In this document: positions 35,201 to 44,791 of the stretch, piece after piece | Layout: each line of letters begins with the position of its first letter | How positions within the stretch are numbered: the stretch's first letter is position 1 | Assembly: GCF_001680005.1 (NCBI RefSeq) | Contig: NC_033569.1 | Coordinates: 1,240,001 to 1,304,000, forward strand | Direction: 5' to 3' | DNA: 64,000 nt | Source: Plasmodium coatneyi | Taxonomy: Eukaryota > Apicomplexa > Aconoidasida > Haemosporida > Plasmodiidae | Notes under the pieces: model-generated | Seen by the model: the letters and a program-made list of their open reading frames with translations, nothing else | What the model was told of the DNA's origin: nothing | The model's database searches: none | Position numbers and translations under genes: made by a program

Positions 35201-38072
35201 CAACCTCTTCTGTAGTGAAGAAAACGTGGAAGGATTTAAGAGGAACTGTTCTTTTGTCCTCACGGCAAACCAAAACATCTGGAACAGCTTCCTGGATGAG
35301 GAGTTAATTCGCCACCTACAATATGGTGTCGAAATTTATCGTCTGCAAGACCGCACGTTGGTGTACGAGGGGGACATCCACACGTATATGAAGAAGAAGG
35401 GGATTGTGGCACAACGGGGGGAATACTCCAAAGAGGGGTCCTCTCTGAGTGCAGTTTCCACCCTGAACAATAGGAGCAAAATGGTGGAATTCTTCACAGA
35501 ACAACAAAGTGGAAGAAAGAACAGCCACAAGAACGACACAAAATATCAGAAGTTTGTAACGTTGAAGGAGCTGAAAAGTACCTATTCCTTCAAACTGGAG
35601 CCACTGGATTCTGCGTTTATGCATGCCTTCGGAAGGAAGTACACCACGGTGACGCAAAACTATGTGGAAAAACGCAAAGACCATATGATGAACACAGGCC
35701 GTAGCGTGAGCCTTAGTAGTTTGGGGAGCATGCGAAAAATGACGATCAGCAATTATGCGGAGGTGCTAGTAAAGGAGAAGAAGAGCTACGTCGGGGGGAC
35801 AAGTGATAAGCGTGACGATAAGCGTGACGACAAGCGGGACAGCAAGAGGGACAATAAGAGCAACCGGTCCTTCGAGCAGGACGATAAAATAACGCTGCAC
35901 GAGTTTGAAAAGGTTAACAGAGTTTTGCAGGCAAAGCTGAAGCATAACTATATGTATGAATACATGGGGTATGACGAAAATGGAGATGAGGGCGAAGAAG
36001 AGGATCTCCGTTTTAAGGGGAACATAAAGTGGGAGACGTTTGTCTGGTATCTTCGTATGATAGGTACCCCCATTATTGCATTCATACTGCTTTTCATGGT
36101 AGTCTCCATCTTTACAGACGAAATAAAAAATATGTTGCTCTTTTTGGCAAGCACGATCATTAAGAGTAAAGGACAGAAGGAGTCCGAAATTTTAGAGAAG
36201 CAGCTAGCATACATGAAGTGGTTTGTCCTTCTACCGTGTGTATCCCTGGTGACCACGTTAATTTCCTTCATGCTGATAGCCCACGGAATAGCAGTTTCAG
36301 CTACTAAGGTCCACACGGAAGTACTTATGAGCATTTTATACGCCCCGATTCATACCTTCTACAGCAACAACCTGGGGAACATAATAAACCGATTCATCAC
36401 AGACATAAATGTTTTGGACAATGGGATCATCAAACGGATCTACAAAACGTTCTATACGTTCTTTCGTTTTCTGTTCACAATTTTTCTCCTCAACTATATG
36501 GTTCTTCAGACAGCGTATGTATTGCCCATGATTATTTTTCTCATCTACGTTTGCGTTTTTGAAAAGTATTCACGAGGCTGCAAGGAAGCCCAACGAGGAT
36601 ACCTCAGTGCACACGCCCCTCTGTGCACCATCTACAGTAACACCATAATGGGGAAAGAGATAATTTACCTCTACAAGAAGAACAAGTACTTCCTCGATTT
36701 GTATTCCAAGCGGGTCTTCGAATATAGGAATTATACCATTTTCAAGTGGTGCCTAACAATATGGGCCTCCCTCTATGTGCAGCTCATCGTATTATGTCTG
36801 ACCGCCTTTTATATAATTTACCCCTATGTTCTGCACCCCTACATTGGGAACAAGAAGGACCCCAACTTTTTGAACGAGGAAAAAAACGCCAGCACCATTG
36901 GTTACTGTATTACCTTCTCCTGCAGTTTGGGCTTTATCATTAAGTCTCTTCTGTATGACTACACGCACGTGGAAAAGGAGATGTGCAGCACACAGCGTCT
37001 GGAGGAATGTTCGCAGATGTTCAAGGAGCACGTGAACTACGAGGACAAGGGGGAAGCGCTTCCCACGCAGGTACCAGAGGTGAAGTGCGAACCGGAGAAA
37101 TGCACACCGATTAAATTCGCACCGACGAAGTGCACACCGACTGATGTAACAAACGACCTAACAGCAACGTGCGTACCGAACGATGGAAAGGCCAACTACG
37201 GGCTGCACTTCGAAAACGTCTTCGTGAGCTACAAGAAGAAAATCTTCATCGACAAGTCACGTAACCTGTACTACTACGCAAACGAAAAGTCCTGTCTGCG
37301 AAATATGAACCTATACGCACTGAAGGGGCAGAAGATTGGCATTGTAGGAAGGTCGGGGGCGGGGAAGAGCACCACCATCCTCTCGGTACTAGGTCTCATA
37401 CCCACCACCAGGGGAACCATATCGATCGAAGGCAGAGATATCAAAACCATGAGTTTGGAAGAAAGAAAAAGCATCATTGGTCTCCTCCCTCAGTCCTCTT
37501 TCGTATTCTTCCACTGGAACATACGCACGTATATAGACCCCTACAACAACTTCACGGATGACCAAATTATGGATGCCTTCAAATTAATAGGTATTAACCT
37601 CCAAACGGAGGATTTATACAAATACATCTACAAGCAGAAGAAGAAAAATACTCACGACGGTAGAGGAATACCTAACGGAAGGGAAAAGTGCAATAAGAGT
37701 AACTCCACCACCGGAGCAAACTTCCTGTCCCTCTCGGATGACTGCATTCGTTACTTAGCTTTGGTAAGAATCTTCCTAAACAGACATTCGTACAAGCTTG
37801 TTCTAATCGATGAGATCCCTGTTCTCAACTTAAACCTAAGCAACAGCAATGCGAATAATTTTTTCTCTAGTGACGTCAAATCCTTTGAATACATCATACG
37901 GAACTACTTCTCTCACATCACTGTGTTGATCATCGCCCACGATGTGAGTACGCTCTCCTGCTGTGACTTCATTTACGTTGTGGCCAAAGGAGAGGTCTCC
38001 TACAAGTGCAGCTACGCAGAAATCAAGACGCAGGCGGCGTTGGCCGCTCTGATTCAACAGCAGACGGAGTGA
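32256..38072 (+). CDS. MRP2: ABC transporter C family, multidrug resistance-associated protein 2
   Basis: ABCC-type exporter, in Plasmodium linked to efflux of glutathione conjugates, folates and drugs. Single exon, 1938 aa, with two membrane domains and two nucleotide-binding domains. NBD1 has Walker A GNVGSGKT (711-718), signature LSKGQ (805-809) and Walker B YLYLLDD (961-967). About 150 low-complexity residues separate the last two, where family members normally have about 20. The usual H-loop His after NBD1 is not evident (VLTANQN). NBD2 has Walker A GRSGAGKS (1698-1705), a degenerate signature (SLSDD near 1826), Walker B VLIDE (Asp1852, Glu1853) and H-loop IAHD (His1895). A large polar insert (~residues 235-350) splits TMD1, a second polar segment lies near 570-690, and a DKRD repeat lies at 35806-35860. 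The MRP2 rather than MRP1 call follows the MIF/CCT3 neighbourhood and length. Confidence 0.93.
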   Translation: MSGKKVKGKDGGRKEKSLIASMSWFGFITFEWITIILNKLKAEDNFTLPKVEEDAGIEYYAYKLGNNLRGFKKRKRQNGRCNMNPNGGSHENSSNGTSNRETYYPVQKRGIIFALLKTFRNQLCCITFFYVIHTLYLIFVALCIENYILLIRGKGNPWIPYVQRHKEIAFGLFLVVVICFDLFFDAVLTFFDYRLRLNMEITLMYFLYKINLEKFRGRLISNPYIGVGNVQDGVAMLPGGETKKGDQHTVQIEGVSDDRVGGGPVSCDPMGCEAAARETLSREVIVNDAVLEEAHTVGSKRQVKISDDQLGERSPRMEVNSSVAKGEHNQCTEEPPRQEDKTENDSCDLNIYNIMFVDTPFLIYFISSMIDLCNMIIKFTISFYMFYYKMGREAVVDGILLITFLYSLMFAFELASSVFKIRHLKCRDARINNMHHILKEYKLMKMFNWEAIAFDYVNRHRKKEMKVCTIRIYLGSLSNYMNAISMNVVEVAIFFIFIRGEINSHKPINVSSIITPLFLYKSLIAGMSNLPNIINNLLEGVINICRINRYIDHYMFQQGDGCGYSGNDHPIGINTTTTTAYGGHSRNNLNTQCEDANWRNFFKYFFFHKGYKMTSGGKSTTNRDDYHYGGDKGDDARGGITTEKIAEVTSTRGTDHHHGDVILKMDRCYFSPERPPTGRGSDGRDDPTPGDALLKNVNLTVKNNTLVVILGNVGSGKTLFFNALLGKLRLSQGNCYVKSFAQDMPVMYVPQFYWVTIGTIRSMILFGNRFDPYLYYRVIVESELINDMNTFKRKDLRYVNDEHSLSKGQKARICLARALYHHYIHMSDLLIDYERDALVNKKWREKVTSGNIYKGDTDQVGKKVTDDEPPSQEEKYELHDGNNSTNYTLNATDMINTCSHVSPVKKAMHSGLEGNEQKRHNGGSNDHVIIGQTGEMHTENSDLFKKNSLLKECLDQEQMSYLYLLDDLFCALDPCICKNIFYNLFCSEENVEGFKRNCSFVLTANQNIWNSFLDEELIRHLQYGVEIYRLQDRTLVYEGDIHTYMKKKGIVAQRGEYSKEGSSLSAVSTLNNRSKMVEFFTEQQSGRKNSHKNDTKYQKFVTLKELKSTYSFKLEPLDSAFMHAFGRKYTTVTQNYVEKRKDHMMNTGRSVSLSSLGSMRKMTISNYAEVLVKEKKSYVGGTSDKRDDKRDDKRDSKRDNKSNRSFEQDDKITLHEFEKVNRVLQAKLKHNYMYEYMGYDENGDEGEEEDLRFKGNIKWETFVWYLRMIGTPIIAFILLFMVVSIFTDEIKNMLLFLASTIIKSKGQKESEILEKQLAYMKWFVLLPCVSLVTTLISFMLIAHGIAVSATKVHTEVLMSILYAPIHTFYSNNLGNIINRFITDINVLDNGIIKRIYKTFYTFFRFLFTIFLLNYMVLQTAYVLPMIIFLIYVCVFEKYSRGCKEAQRGYLSAHAPLCTIYSNTIMGKEIIYLYKKNKYFLDLYSKRVFEYRNYTIFKWCLTIWASLYVQLIVLCLTAFYIIYPYVLHPYIGNKKDPNFLNEEKNASTIGYCITFSCSLGFIIKSLLYDYTHVEKEMCSTQRLEECSQMFKEHVNYEDKGEALPTQVPEVKCEPEKCTPIKFAPTKCTPTDVTNDLTATCVPNDGKANYGLHFENVFVSYKKKIFIDKSRNLYYYANEKSCLRNMNLYALKGQKIGIVGRSGAGKSTTILSVLGLIPTTRGTISIEGRDIKTMSLEERKSIIGLLPQSSFVFFHWNIRTYIDPYNNFTDDQIMDAFKLIGINLQTEDLYKYIYKQKKKNTHDGRGIPNGREKCNKSNSTTGANFLSLSDDCIRYLALVRIFLNRHSYKLVLIDEIPVLNLNLSNSNANNFFSSDVKSFEYIIRNYFSHITVLIIAHDVSTLSCCDFIYVVAKGEVSYKCSYAEIKTQAALAALIQQQTE
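35806..35860 (+). repeat. Coding minisatellite (DKRD)n in MRP2
   Basis: Twelve-nucleotide units GATAAGCGTGAC, with later AGCAAG and AATAAG variants, encode Asp-Lys-Arg-Asp repeats in the linker between NBD1 and the second membrane domain. Confidence 0.85.
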
Positions 38073-38431
38073 CCACCAACCGTAGATGCGTTTTTTTTTT
38101 CTATTACTTTTTGTCTTGTCATACACACGCATGTAATTTGCACGCACGAACATTGTATATTCATTTTATGCACCCTTTTTCCACCCGTGCGTTATACGCA
38201 CCCAATTTTGAGCTCGACCCCGAGGTGATTCATTACAAGATGCACTGCTTAGAGGTTGCCCCGTTTTGCGGTGCCTTACAAATTTTTTTTGGGCTCCTTT
38301 TTGAGTAGCCCATTTGATGACCATCTTTGAGTAGACTTTCACTTGAACCTCTTTTTAAAATTCGCAGAGGATATTTTATATAGTTGGTTCATTGTCTATT
38401 TCAGGAGGTGTGAACCACAACATGGTTGCGT
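38073..38431. other. Convergent 3' region MRP2 / 1504-aa gene
   Basis: 359 nt between two stop codons facing each other. T-rich near 38090-38100 and 38283-38290. It presumably holds both 3'UTRs; nothing else seen. Confidence 0.5.
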
Positions 38432-41400
38432 CTACTTCCCCGCCGGGTGGGCAGCACCAATTCGTTCGGCGCCCTCCGGACTGTGCACGTAGGACACCTC
38501 TAGCACCCGCCGAATGCGCTTCTCGAATAGGGACAGCTCCCTGCACAGCAGCTCGTTCTCCTGCTTCAGCTCAATCTGCATTAAACCTTCCAACACCTCA
38601 GGGATAAAGGATGGGAAGAAATAGTAAAAATGTAGCATGGTAGGAATGATGGATTCGACAAAGTGGTCCACGTAAGGTCTGAAGCATCCCTGCAGGCAAC
38701 TCTTAAAGTAACCACACAAACTTTTCTTGTAGGGTTCCACTTCGATTCTCTCATTGTTGGCGTTTACGATCAGGTAAAATACCACCATTTGTGTGTAGAA
38801 GGTTGTCTTGTTCAGTATATTGTATGGCTTCAAAACGGCTTCCTCCTCTTTTATGTGAATACTCCTGTAGTAGGTGACGTTGTCTTCCAAGTTAAAGTTA
38901 TCACCTGTTATGGCCAGCATATTGTTTGCTAGGTAGTGGAATACCGTGTGGAATGTGGCTGGACGGAGGTAGAAGGAGAGGTAGAAGGCGCTCTGCGTGT
39001 CGAACCCCGACTCGCACAGACTCTGCAGGCTGCTTTCGCTCAGCGTCTTCACCAGCGCATCCATTTTTTTTAGGAAGAAATTCAGGTCTCCAAGGATTGG
39101 CCCAGTTAGGTCGGTTGGTTCTGTCGGTTTGGTCGGTTCGATCGGTTTGGTCGCTTCGGTCGGATCGTTTGTCGTTCCCCCTTCGTACCTGGTGTGTGCG
39201 TCTTCCCCTTGCAGGCTGAGCACACACTGCCCCACGGCCGTCTCCTGCAAAGCCACGATGTCCTCCACGTTCAGGGGTAGGAAGTCTTCCGTGCACAGAC
39301 GGGGGGGTATGAGCGATAGGTAGTTCTGCAATTTTGTAAAAAGAAAACACATCAGGCTATCCAGGCAGTTGTGCCTGATCAGTAGGTCGGTATATTTAGG
39401 CGAAATTCTGAGGAAGAAATTTAGTGGGTTCTGGAACACGGAGATGTAGTGCGCGCAGAGCTCTTCGTCCAGCAGGTCTCTCATCATTTGAGCGAAGTTG
39501 CGTATGCGGGTAGGGGGGTCTACATCGCAATTGGGGTCACTACCAATAGCGCCGCTTAGATGAGGGTTCCCTTCAGTTGAACCACTTCCCATAGCACCGC
39601 CCCCGTTTAAGAAGATCACCTCGATGAAGGTAATCACGATAAGGCAGTTCCTGAGCAACGAACTTTCCAACCCCATGATGATTACTCCATCGGGGGCGAA
39701 AATGGCTGCGCTCTTCTCCTTATCGCCAAGGAAAAGCCTCCCCATAGCTTCTCTGGCCCTCACAATTTGGGCGTATAATCCGTTTGAAGTTTCCACATGG
39801 GGGTAACTCCCCGACGGGCCAACTGTGCATATGTCGACGTCAGGAATGATGTAATCGTCTCCATTCTGTTCTGTATCCATGTCAGTGTTATCCACCCCTG
39901 CGGCAAACTGCGTGAGGACAATTTCCGGTAGTAACGCATGAACACATTCGTACCACTTTTGGAAAAAAAAGCAACTCAGTTGGGAATCCCTTCTACAGAA
40001 GTCCAAGCAGCTCTTCCATGGAAGGACGTGCAAAATGACCAGGTAGTTAATCTCCCTATATCTGTAACAGACGGAAGTGTGAACTCGCGCAATGGCAAAC
40101 ATAAGGAGGGTATACAAATAGCAGCACACTTGGTTTTTATTTTCTTCAATAAATTTTTTCGTCATGGAGACGATATGTTGGGAATAGTCCTCACTATTAC
40201 TATTCTCCTTTACGACGGGGTCGATGCCTTTTCTCTTTCCTTTCTCCTCCGTTTGAGGTAGGTCCACGTAACTGTAGTCGCTCTGCTTCAGTAGGTTCAT
40301 ATCGTCCACCTGTGTTATTCTGCAACTCGGGGGGGGAATTCCCCTTTGGCTACCCCCGCAGGTGAAGGGATAATCACTGCACGCTCGCTTCAACAGTTGG
40401 CTCTTCTTCTCCCCCCGTGCACCACTCTGATGATCCTCACCAACGAATGGATTAGCAGCATCCTTAACTCCGTTCCGACTGGAAAGACCGTTCCCCATGG
40501 TGATAACCCCCCTGGGGTAGTCAAAGAGGAAAAGAAAGCCCTGCACAAAAGAGTAACTTAAAAGAGACGGCAGAACGGCGTTGTTCTTCTCGCTGTACTT
40601 TTCAGCGAATTTAACGTAGACGTCCACCAAGGTGAAGTATACGGGGAAGAGGTGAAACTTTTTTCTGTAATGACCTATGGAGTGCACTTCCCCTTGGTAG
40701 TAAATCCAGCTGGCCATTACAAGCATTAGCTCAAACAGGTAGGCACCTAGCCTCAAGGACATTCTGTCGAAGTAGTGCCTTATGCTCTTCTTCACGTCGT
40801 GTATGGGCTTGGACAAATACTTTAGTACCTTTTTAAAAAGAAACTTTAGAATAATTAGCGGTAATTTTAGGAGGTCCTTTTTTATATTCATCGATAGGTA
40901 GCACAGGATATCCATCAGCTTGTTCTCGTTGGTTAAGTACTCCAGCACGTCTTTCCTAAGCGTGCACCTCTTGGCGAGAGCGGGTCCAACCAGGTCTTCA
41001 CGGAAATCTCCACGGAAGTGTCCACACAAATCTTCATACGGGTGGCTGACCGGGTCATCACACAATCCTCCTGCGAAACCACCACCAGCAACGCTTGTGA
41101 CGCGCACGTACTCCTGGACAGCCTCGTAACGCACCTTCAGGAGGCTCGAAACGGTGAGGCACAAAAGTGCGCTCTTCCGATGCAGCTTGAAAAGATTCAT
41201 TAGCTGGAAGAATACATTGTTTTCCACCAACTTGATCAGTGTAAAACTCCAGATATCACTCAAGAGGAGTAGGTTCATATGCAGGAGGACCGATACGAAC
41301 GTTGCATACTTCCTGCATATGTTTCCACTAACGCTGGACGACAAATAATTCTTGTAATTGGTCACATCGCTGTGGAGGTTATACTCATAGGGGTGGGCTA

Positions 41401-42946
41401 TGGAACCTTCTTGGTCGTCACTCTCCAGATGCTCATACTTCACCGTGTACTCCTTCCTGTTGTTAACGATATTGTAGCAGCTCACGTGGACGTACTTTAC
41501 GATACACGAAGCGTTAAAGAAGGACTCCTTCCTCGTGGTGTGCAGGATTATCTCGTCCTTGTCGAACAGGTAGGTAGACACGAACTGAGCAATGCGGCGC
41601 TGCTCCGGGGGGGGACTTCCATGGGGTGGTGCCTCACCCGGTAACTGCACCCGACCCAGTAGCTGCGCCGTTGCCGGCTCCACCACAGAATTGAAGAAGT
41701 TCTCCTCGTTTTGCCTGAACAAGTCAGGCGAATTTGCACATCTTATGAGGGACACCAAAATGAGCCTCAATTTCAGGGAAATATCGCAGTCACATTTGTC
41801 GATAAAGTGGAGTAGCAAATAAATGTCCATCCCACCAGTTGGCTGATCACATTGGAGTAATTTTTTTATATTTTCAATGGGAGGGAGAAAAAACACAAAC
41901 TCTGGGTCACACAGATCTTCCACAGAAAGGTAAACAAAAAAGGCAAACTCGTAAAAGTTGCTTTCCTTCCTGTATGTCCAAAAATCCATCTCCCAAATGG
42001 TTGGACAATTGAATGAAAAGAGATCACGTAAAAAGGAGAAGACGTAGTTTAACATTCGCTGAATAGCAGAACGATCACACAGGTTAAGGAGAAAGTATCG
42101 CAAACACTTAAAATGGTAAATGTCTTTTTTATTTTTTCTGACAAGATATTTTATTGCTTCCCATTCGGTCATAATTTCCACGCTGTTAGAAATGTTTTTT
42201 CTCACTCCCTTCCATTTTTTGTATATCATAAAATAGAAAAAAAGGACGTCTTTCTTTTTTTTGTACAAATGAAGTAACACAGAAATGAGCAACTGCATGT
42301 AGCACTTATCCATGTCTACAGGTGGGGACTTCTTCATCACGTCTGCGATGAGGTTCGTTGCGTATATGTTATGCACAAGGGGGTGCATTAAACTGAACAA
42401 AATTTCAAACTCCCTTTTTTGGTTAATAAATATAATGTCACTTAGGTGGGGTATATCCATACTTGGTTTGTCCTCATTTGTTGGTGCTCCTCCAAGTGGA
42501 CCTTCACACTCGGTGTTGTCACTCTCCCACCCCTTCTTCACCTTCCCATGGAGCCTCACCACACGGAACAACTGTACGAGGAAGAGATCCGCAATCCTTT
42601 GGGGGTCTCTCTCGATGTCATCTCCAACAGTAGGAGGTGACAAGTATGGCCATTCCAATGTGTGCAGCCCATCCACCCCTTCGGGAGGACTACTCACTTC
42701 CCCCCCCAATCGCTTCACAAACTCGCATACATATTTAAAATTCACAAATGAGAAAGATTTAAACGTGTCGAGGTACTCCCCCCCAGCTGAAATATCCCTC
42801 CAGAGCTTCCCAACAGCTTTGTTCTTCCCCTTATACAAACTGTTAAACCTTAAAAAGGCGAAGAAGTACTTTTTCAACTTCCTCCTTTCGATGCCCCTCT
42901 CTATGGCCTTAAAGTGTTTTTTCTCCAGAAGCTCCACAACGTTCAT
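38432..42946 (-). CDS. Large conserved Plasmodium protein, helical, unknown function
   Basis: Single exon, 1504 aa, from ATG 42946 to TAG 38432. I do not recognise a domain. The sequence is dominated by long Leu/Phe/Tyr-rich helical segments separated by polar loops, as in HEAT/ARM-type or nucleoporin-like solenoids, but I see no regular repeat signature. There is no signal peptide; the N-terminus is basic (MNVVELLEKKHFKAIERGIE). Polar inserts include an ExTKPTEPT-type repeat (around 39095-39165). I looked for a C-terminal U-box and found none. The CCTGA-ACAAG-TCAGG palindrome at 41713-41737 lies inside the coding sequence and encodes NSPDLFRQ. It converges on MRP2 and diverges from the 21-exon gene. 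Confidence 0.8.
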   Translation of the reverse strand: MNVVELLEKKHFKAIERGIERRKLKKYFFAFLRFNSLYKGKNKAVGKLWRDISAGGEYLDTFKSFSFVNFKYVCEFVKRLGGEVSSPPEGVDGLHTLEWPYLSPPTVGDDIERDPQRIADLFLVQLFRVVRLHGKVKKGWESDNTECEGPLGGAPTNEDKPSMDIPHLSDIIFINQKREFEILFSLMHPLVHNIYATNLIADVMKKSPPVDMDKCYMQLLISVLLHLYKKKKDVLFFYFMIYKKWKGVRKNISNSVEIMTEWEAIKYLVRKNKKDIYHFKCLRYFLLNLCDRSAIQRMLNYVFSFLRDLFSFNCPTIWEMDFWTYRKESNFYEFAFFVYLSVEDLCDPEFVFFLPPIENIKKLLQCDQPTGGMDIYLLLHFIDKCDCDISLKLRLILVSLIRCANSPDLFRQNEENFFNSVVEPATAQLLGRVQLPGEAPPHGSPPPEQRRIAQFVSTYLFDKDEIILHTTRKESFFNASCIVKYVHVSCYNIVNNRKEYTVKYEHLESDDQEGSIAHPYEYNLHSDVTNYKNYLSSSVSGNICRKYATFVSVLLHMNLLLLSDIWSFTLIKLVENNVFFQLMNLFKLHRKSALLCLTVSSLLKVRYEAVQEYVRVTSVAGGGFAGGLCDDPVSHPYEDLCGHFRGDFREDLVGPALAKRCTLRKDVLEYLTNENKLMDILCYLSMNIKKDLLKLPLIILKFLFKKVLKYLSKPIHDVKKSIRHYFDRMSLRLGAYLFELMLVMASWIYYQGEVHSIGHYRKKFHLFPVYFTLVDVYVKFAEKYSEKNNAVLPSLLSYSFVQGFLFLFDYPRGVITMGNGLSSRNGVKDAANPFVGEDHQSGARGEKKSQLLKRACSDYPFTCGGSQRGIPPPSCRITQVDDMNLLKQSDYSYVDLPQTEEKGKRKGIDPVVKENSNSEDYSQHIVSMTKKFIEENKNQVCCYLYTLLMFAIARVHTSVCYRYREINYLVILHVLPWKSCLDFCRRDSQLSCFFFQKWYECVHALLPEIVLTQFAAGVDNTDMDTEQNGDDYIIPDVDICTVGPSGSYPHVETSNGLYAQIVRAREAMGRLFLGDKEKSAAIFAPDGVIIMGLESSLLRNCLIVITFIEVIFLNGGGAMGSGSTEGNPHLSGAIGSDPNCDVDPPTRIRNFAQMMRDLLDEELCAHYISVFQNPLNFFLRISPKYTDLLIRHNCLDSLMCFLFTKLQNYLSLIPPRLCTEDFLPLNVEDIVALQETAVGQCVLSLQGEDAHTRYEGGTTNDPTEATKPIEPTKPTEPTDLTGPILGDLNFFLKKMDALVKTLSESSLQSLCESGFDTQSAFYLSFYLRPATFHTVFHYLANNMLAITGDNFNLEDNVTYYRSIHIKEEEAVLKPYNILNKTTFYTQMVVFYLIVNANNERIEVEPYKKSLCGYFKSCLQGCFRPYVDHFVESIIPTMLHFYYFFPSFIPEVLEGLMQIELKQENELLCRELSLFEKRIRRVLEVSYVHSPEGAERIGAAHPAGK

Positions 42947-43830
42947 TTTGGCAGAGAAGAAACATGTATAATACGTGGGTACACGTCCATATGTTAGTTG
43001 CTTCCTCTTGCATGTTTATAACCATTTCGGCCGTTCCCCTTCCACAGCTCAGCTGCGCACTTATGTTTCCCGCAAAGTGGAGAAAATCGCCTGAGCAAGT
43101 CAGGTAATAAAAAGGGACAACAACAAAAAAAAAAAATTACTATTACGCGGGACGGAAAAAAAACAATTAGAAAAAAACGGCAAACATATGACAGGCTTAG
43201 CCGATAATTACACGCAGCCATTTCATTTGGGGGCTCAATTTTGTGGTGAGACTGTGTCTCCATGGGTTATCCTTTTTAAAAAAGGGGAAATCTTTTCCCT
43301 CAAAAGGAGCCCCTTCACGAGACTTGCTTCTTCGCCAGAGTTGTCACGTGGTAAAGTTTAAAGGGCATGCGCAAGGTGGGTTCGAATGGAGTGATTTATC
43401 TGTGCACTGGTTTTTCGGTACCCGCGGTAGTCACGTCGGTGGAAGCAGAAACTACGCGATACGTGAATGTGCTGAGGACGACTAGCCATTTTGTGTTAAC
43501 ATCTTCAAAAAAAAAAAAAAAAAAAAAAAATTCAACTGAACGTACTCCCAAATGGGCCAGGCAGCGCCACAATAAACAACCCATTCGTGGCAGCCCCCAT
43601 TTTTGCACTTTCTTCTTTTTTTCCGTAGTTAATAGTGGGTAAACTTTAAAGAGGTGCCCTCCACCATGCAGCACCATCATAACTCAGCAGAACCTTTCAA
43701 CGGTTACACATTCTACAACATCTGTAGAACGTGTGTCACTGTTCGCTTTTCCCCCGCTGGGAGTCCACCTGGAGTGAACCCACGAGAACATGCGTGAGGT
43801 ACACACCGGGATAAAAATGCTTTTACGAAA
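42947..43830. other. Divergent upstream region
   Basis: 884 nt between the starts of two divergent genes. It contains ATCGCCTGAGCAAGTCAGG (43086-43104), short A-runs and a poly(A) at about 43507-43530. No supportable coding exon. Confidence 0.55.
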
Positions 43831-44760
43831 ATGAATGCAGTGAGGAAATGCCCGTCAAGGAGCGGCTCGTCAAAAAGTATCCTCTTTAGAAATGTCCTCC
43901 CAGGAAGCATCCCCCCAAGGGGTATCCCCCAAAGGAAGAATAACCACCCCCTCATCCACCATGTGAGGAAGGCCCCCTTCTATACCTCAGTGGCTGTCCA
44001 CAATTTTAACCTGAGGGAAAACAAGCAGCTCCTCCTGAGCAATGCCATCACAGTGAACGATGAAACGGCGCTACTTAACGGGTGCCTGAATTTCATGAAA
44101 AACTTTGAAAGTTTTGCCGCCATCTGTTGTGCTTGCAACGATCCCAAGAATAAGGTGCAGGTCGGTTGGGGAATAGTCTATATGGAGGAGGTTGTCCCTC
44201 TTCAGTGCGCCTTCCCTAAGGGCTGCCCACCAAACGGACATCAGCCAGTCTGTTCTACATATGCACTTGGTGTGTAGCGATGGCTACTGCACAGTGGCCT
44301 GGCTCACCTGCTAACCCCGTGTCTGCACCCTCCCTCAACTACCCGCAGTTGAAGAAGTCCATCTGGTTCTCCAGCATCGGCATCGAGATGAGCGACTTCG
44401 TCCAATACTGCTACGAAGGGGATGAAGGGTCCCAAAATGGGGAAGCCAAAAGAATACTGGAGGAAATTGTAAAGTTGGAGTGCCCTGTAGTACTGAGGGA
44501 TAAAAACAGGTAAAACCTCTCGAATGGCAAAAAAGAACATTTTTAAAAAAAGAAATGAACTGTTTTGAATTTTTTTTTTTCCACCTCAGCGTCCGTATGG
44601 AGCCGGATGTAGCCCCCAAGAAGGTTGTCAACTCGGCCAAGAGGATGAGATACTTTTTCAACATCTCGGAAGTTCACGTAGGAATGATAGTGCGAATCCC
44701 CGTTGAATGCTTCTCCTCTGCGCGTATTCACAATTCTCCGTTTCGTTCCGTTTTATTTGG

Positions 44761-44791
<31 letters not shown>

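Noticed and set aside
38432..42946. Ubiquitin-chain elongation factor (UFD2/E4) identity for the 1504-aa protein
   Set aside because: No U-box at the C-terminus and no clear E4 core motif; the resemblance is only helical Leu/Phe-rich composition.
43370..43400. GGGTTCGAATGG as a tRNA T-arm / B-box
   Set aside because: It lacks the closing CC pairing and has no A-box or cloverleaf upstream.
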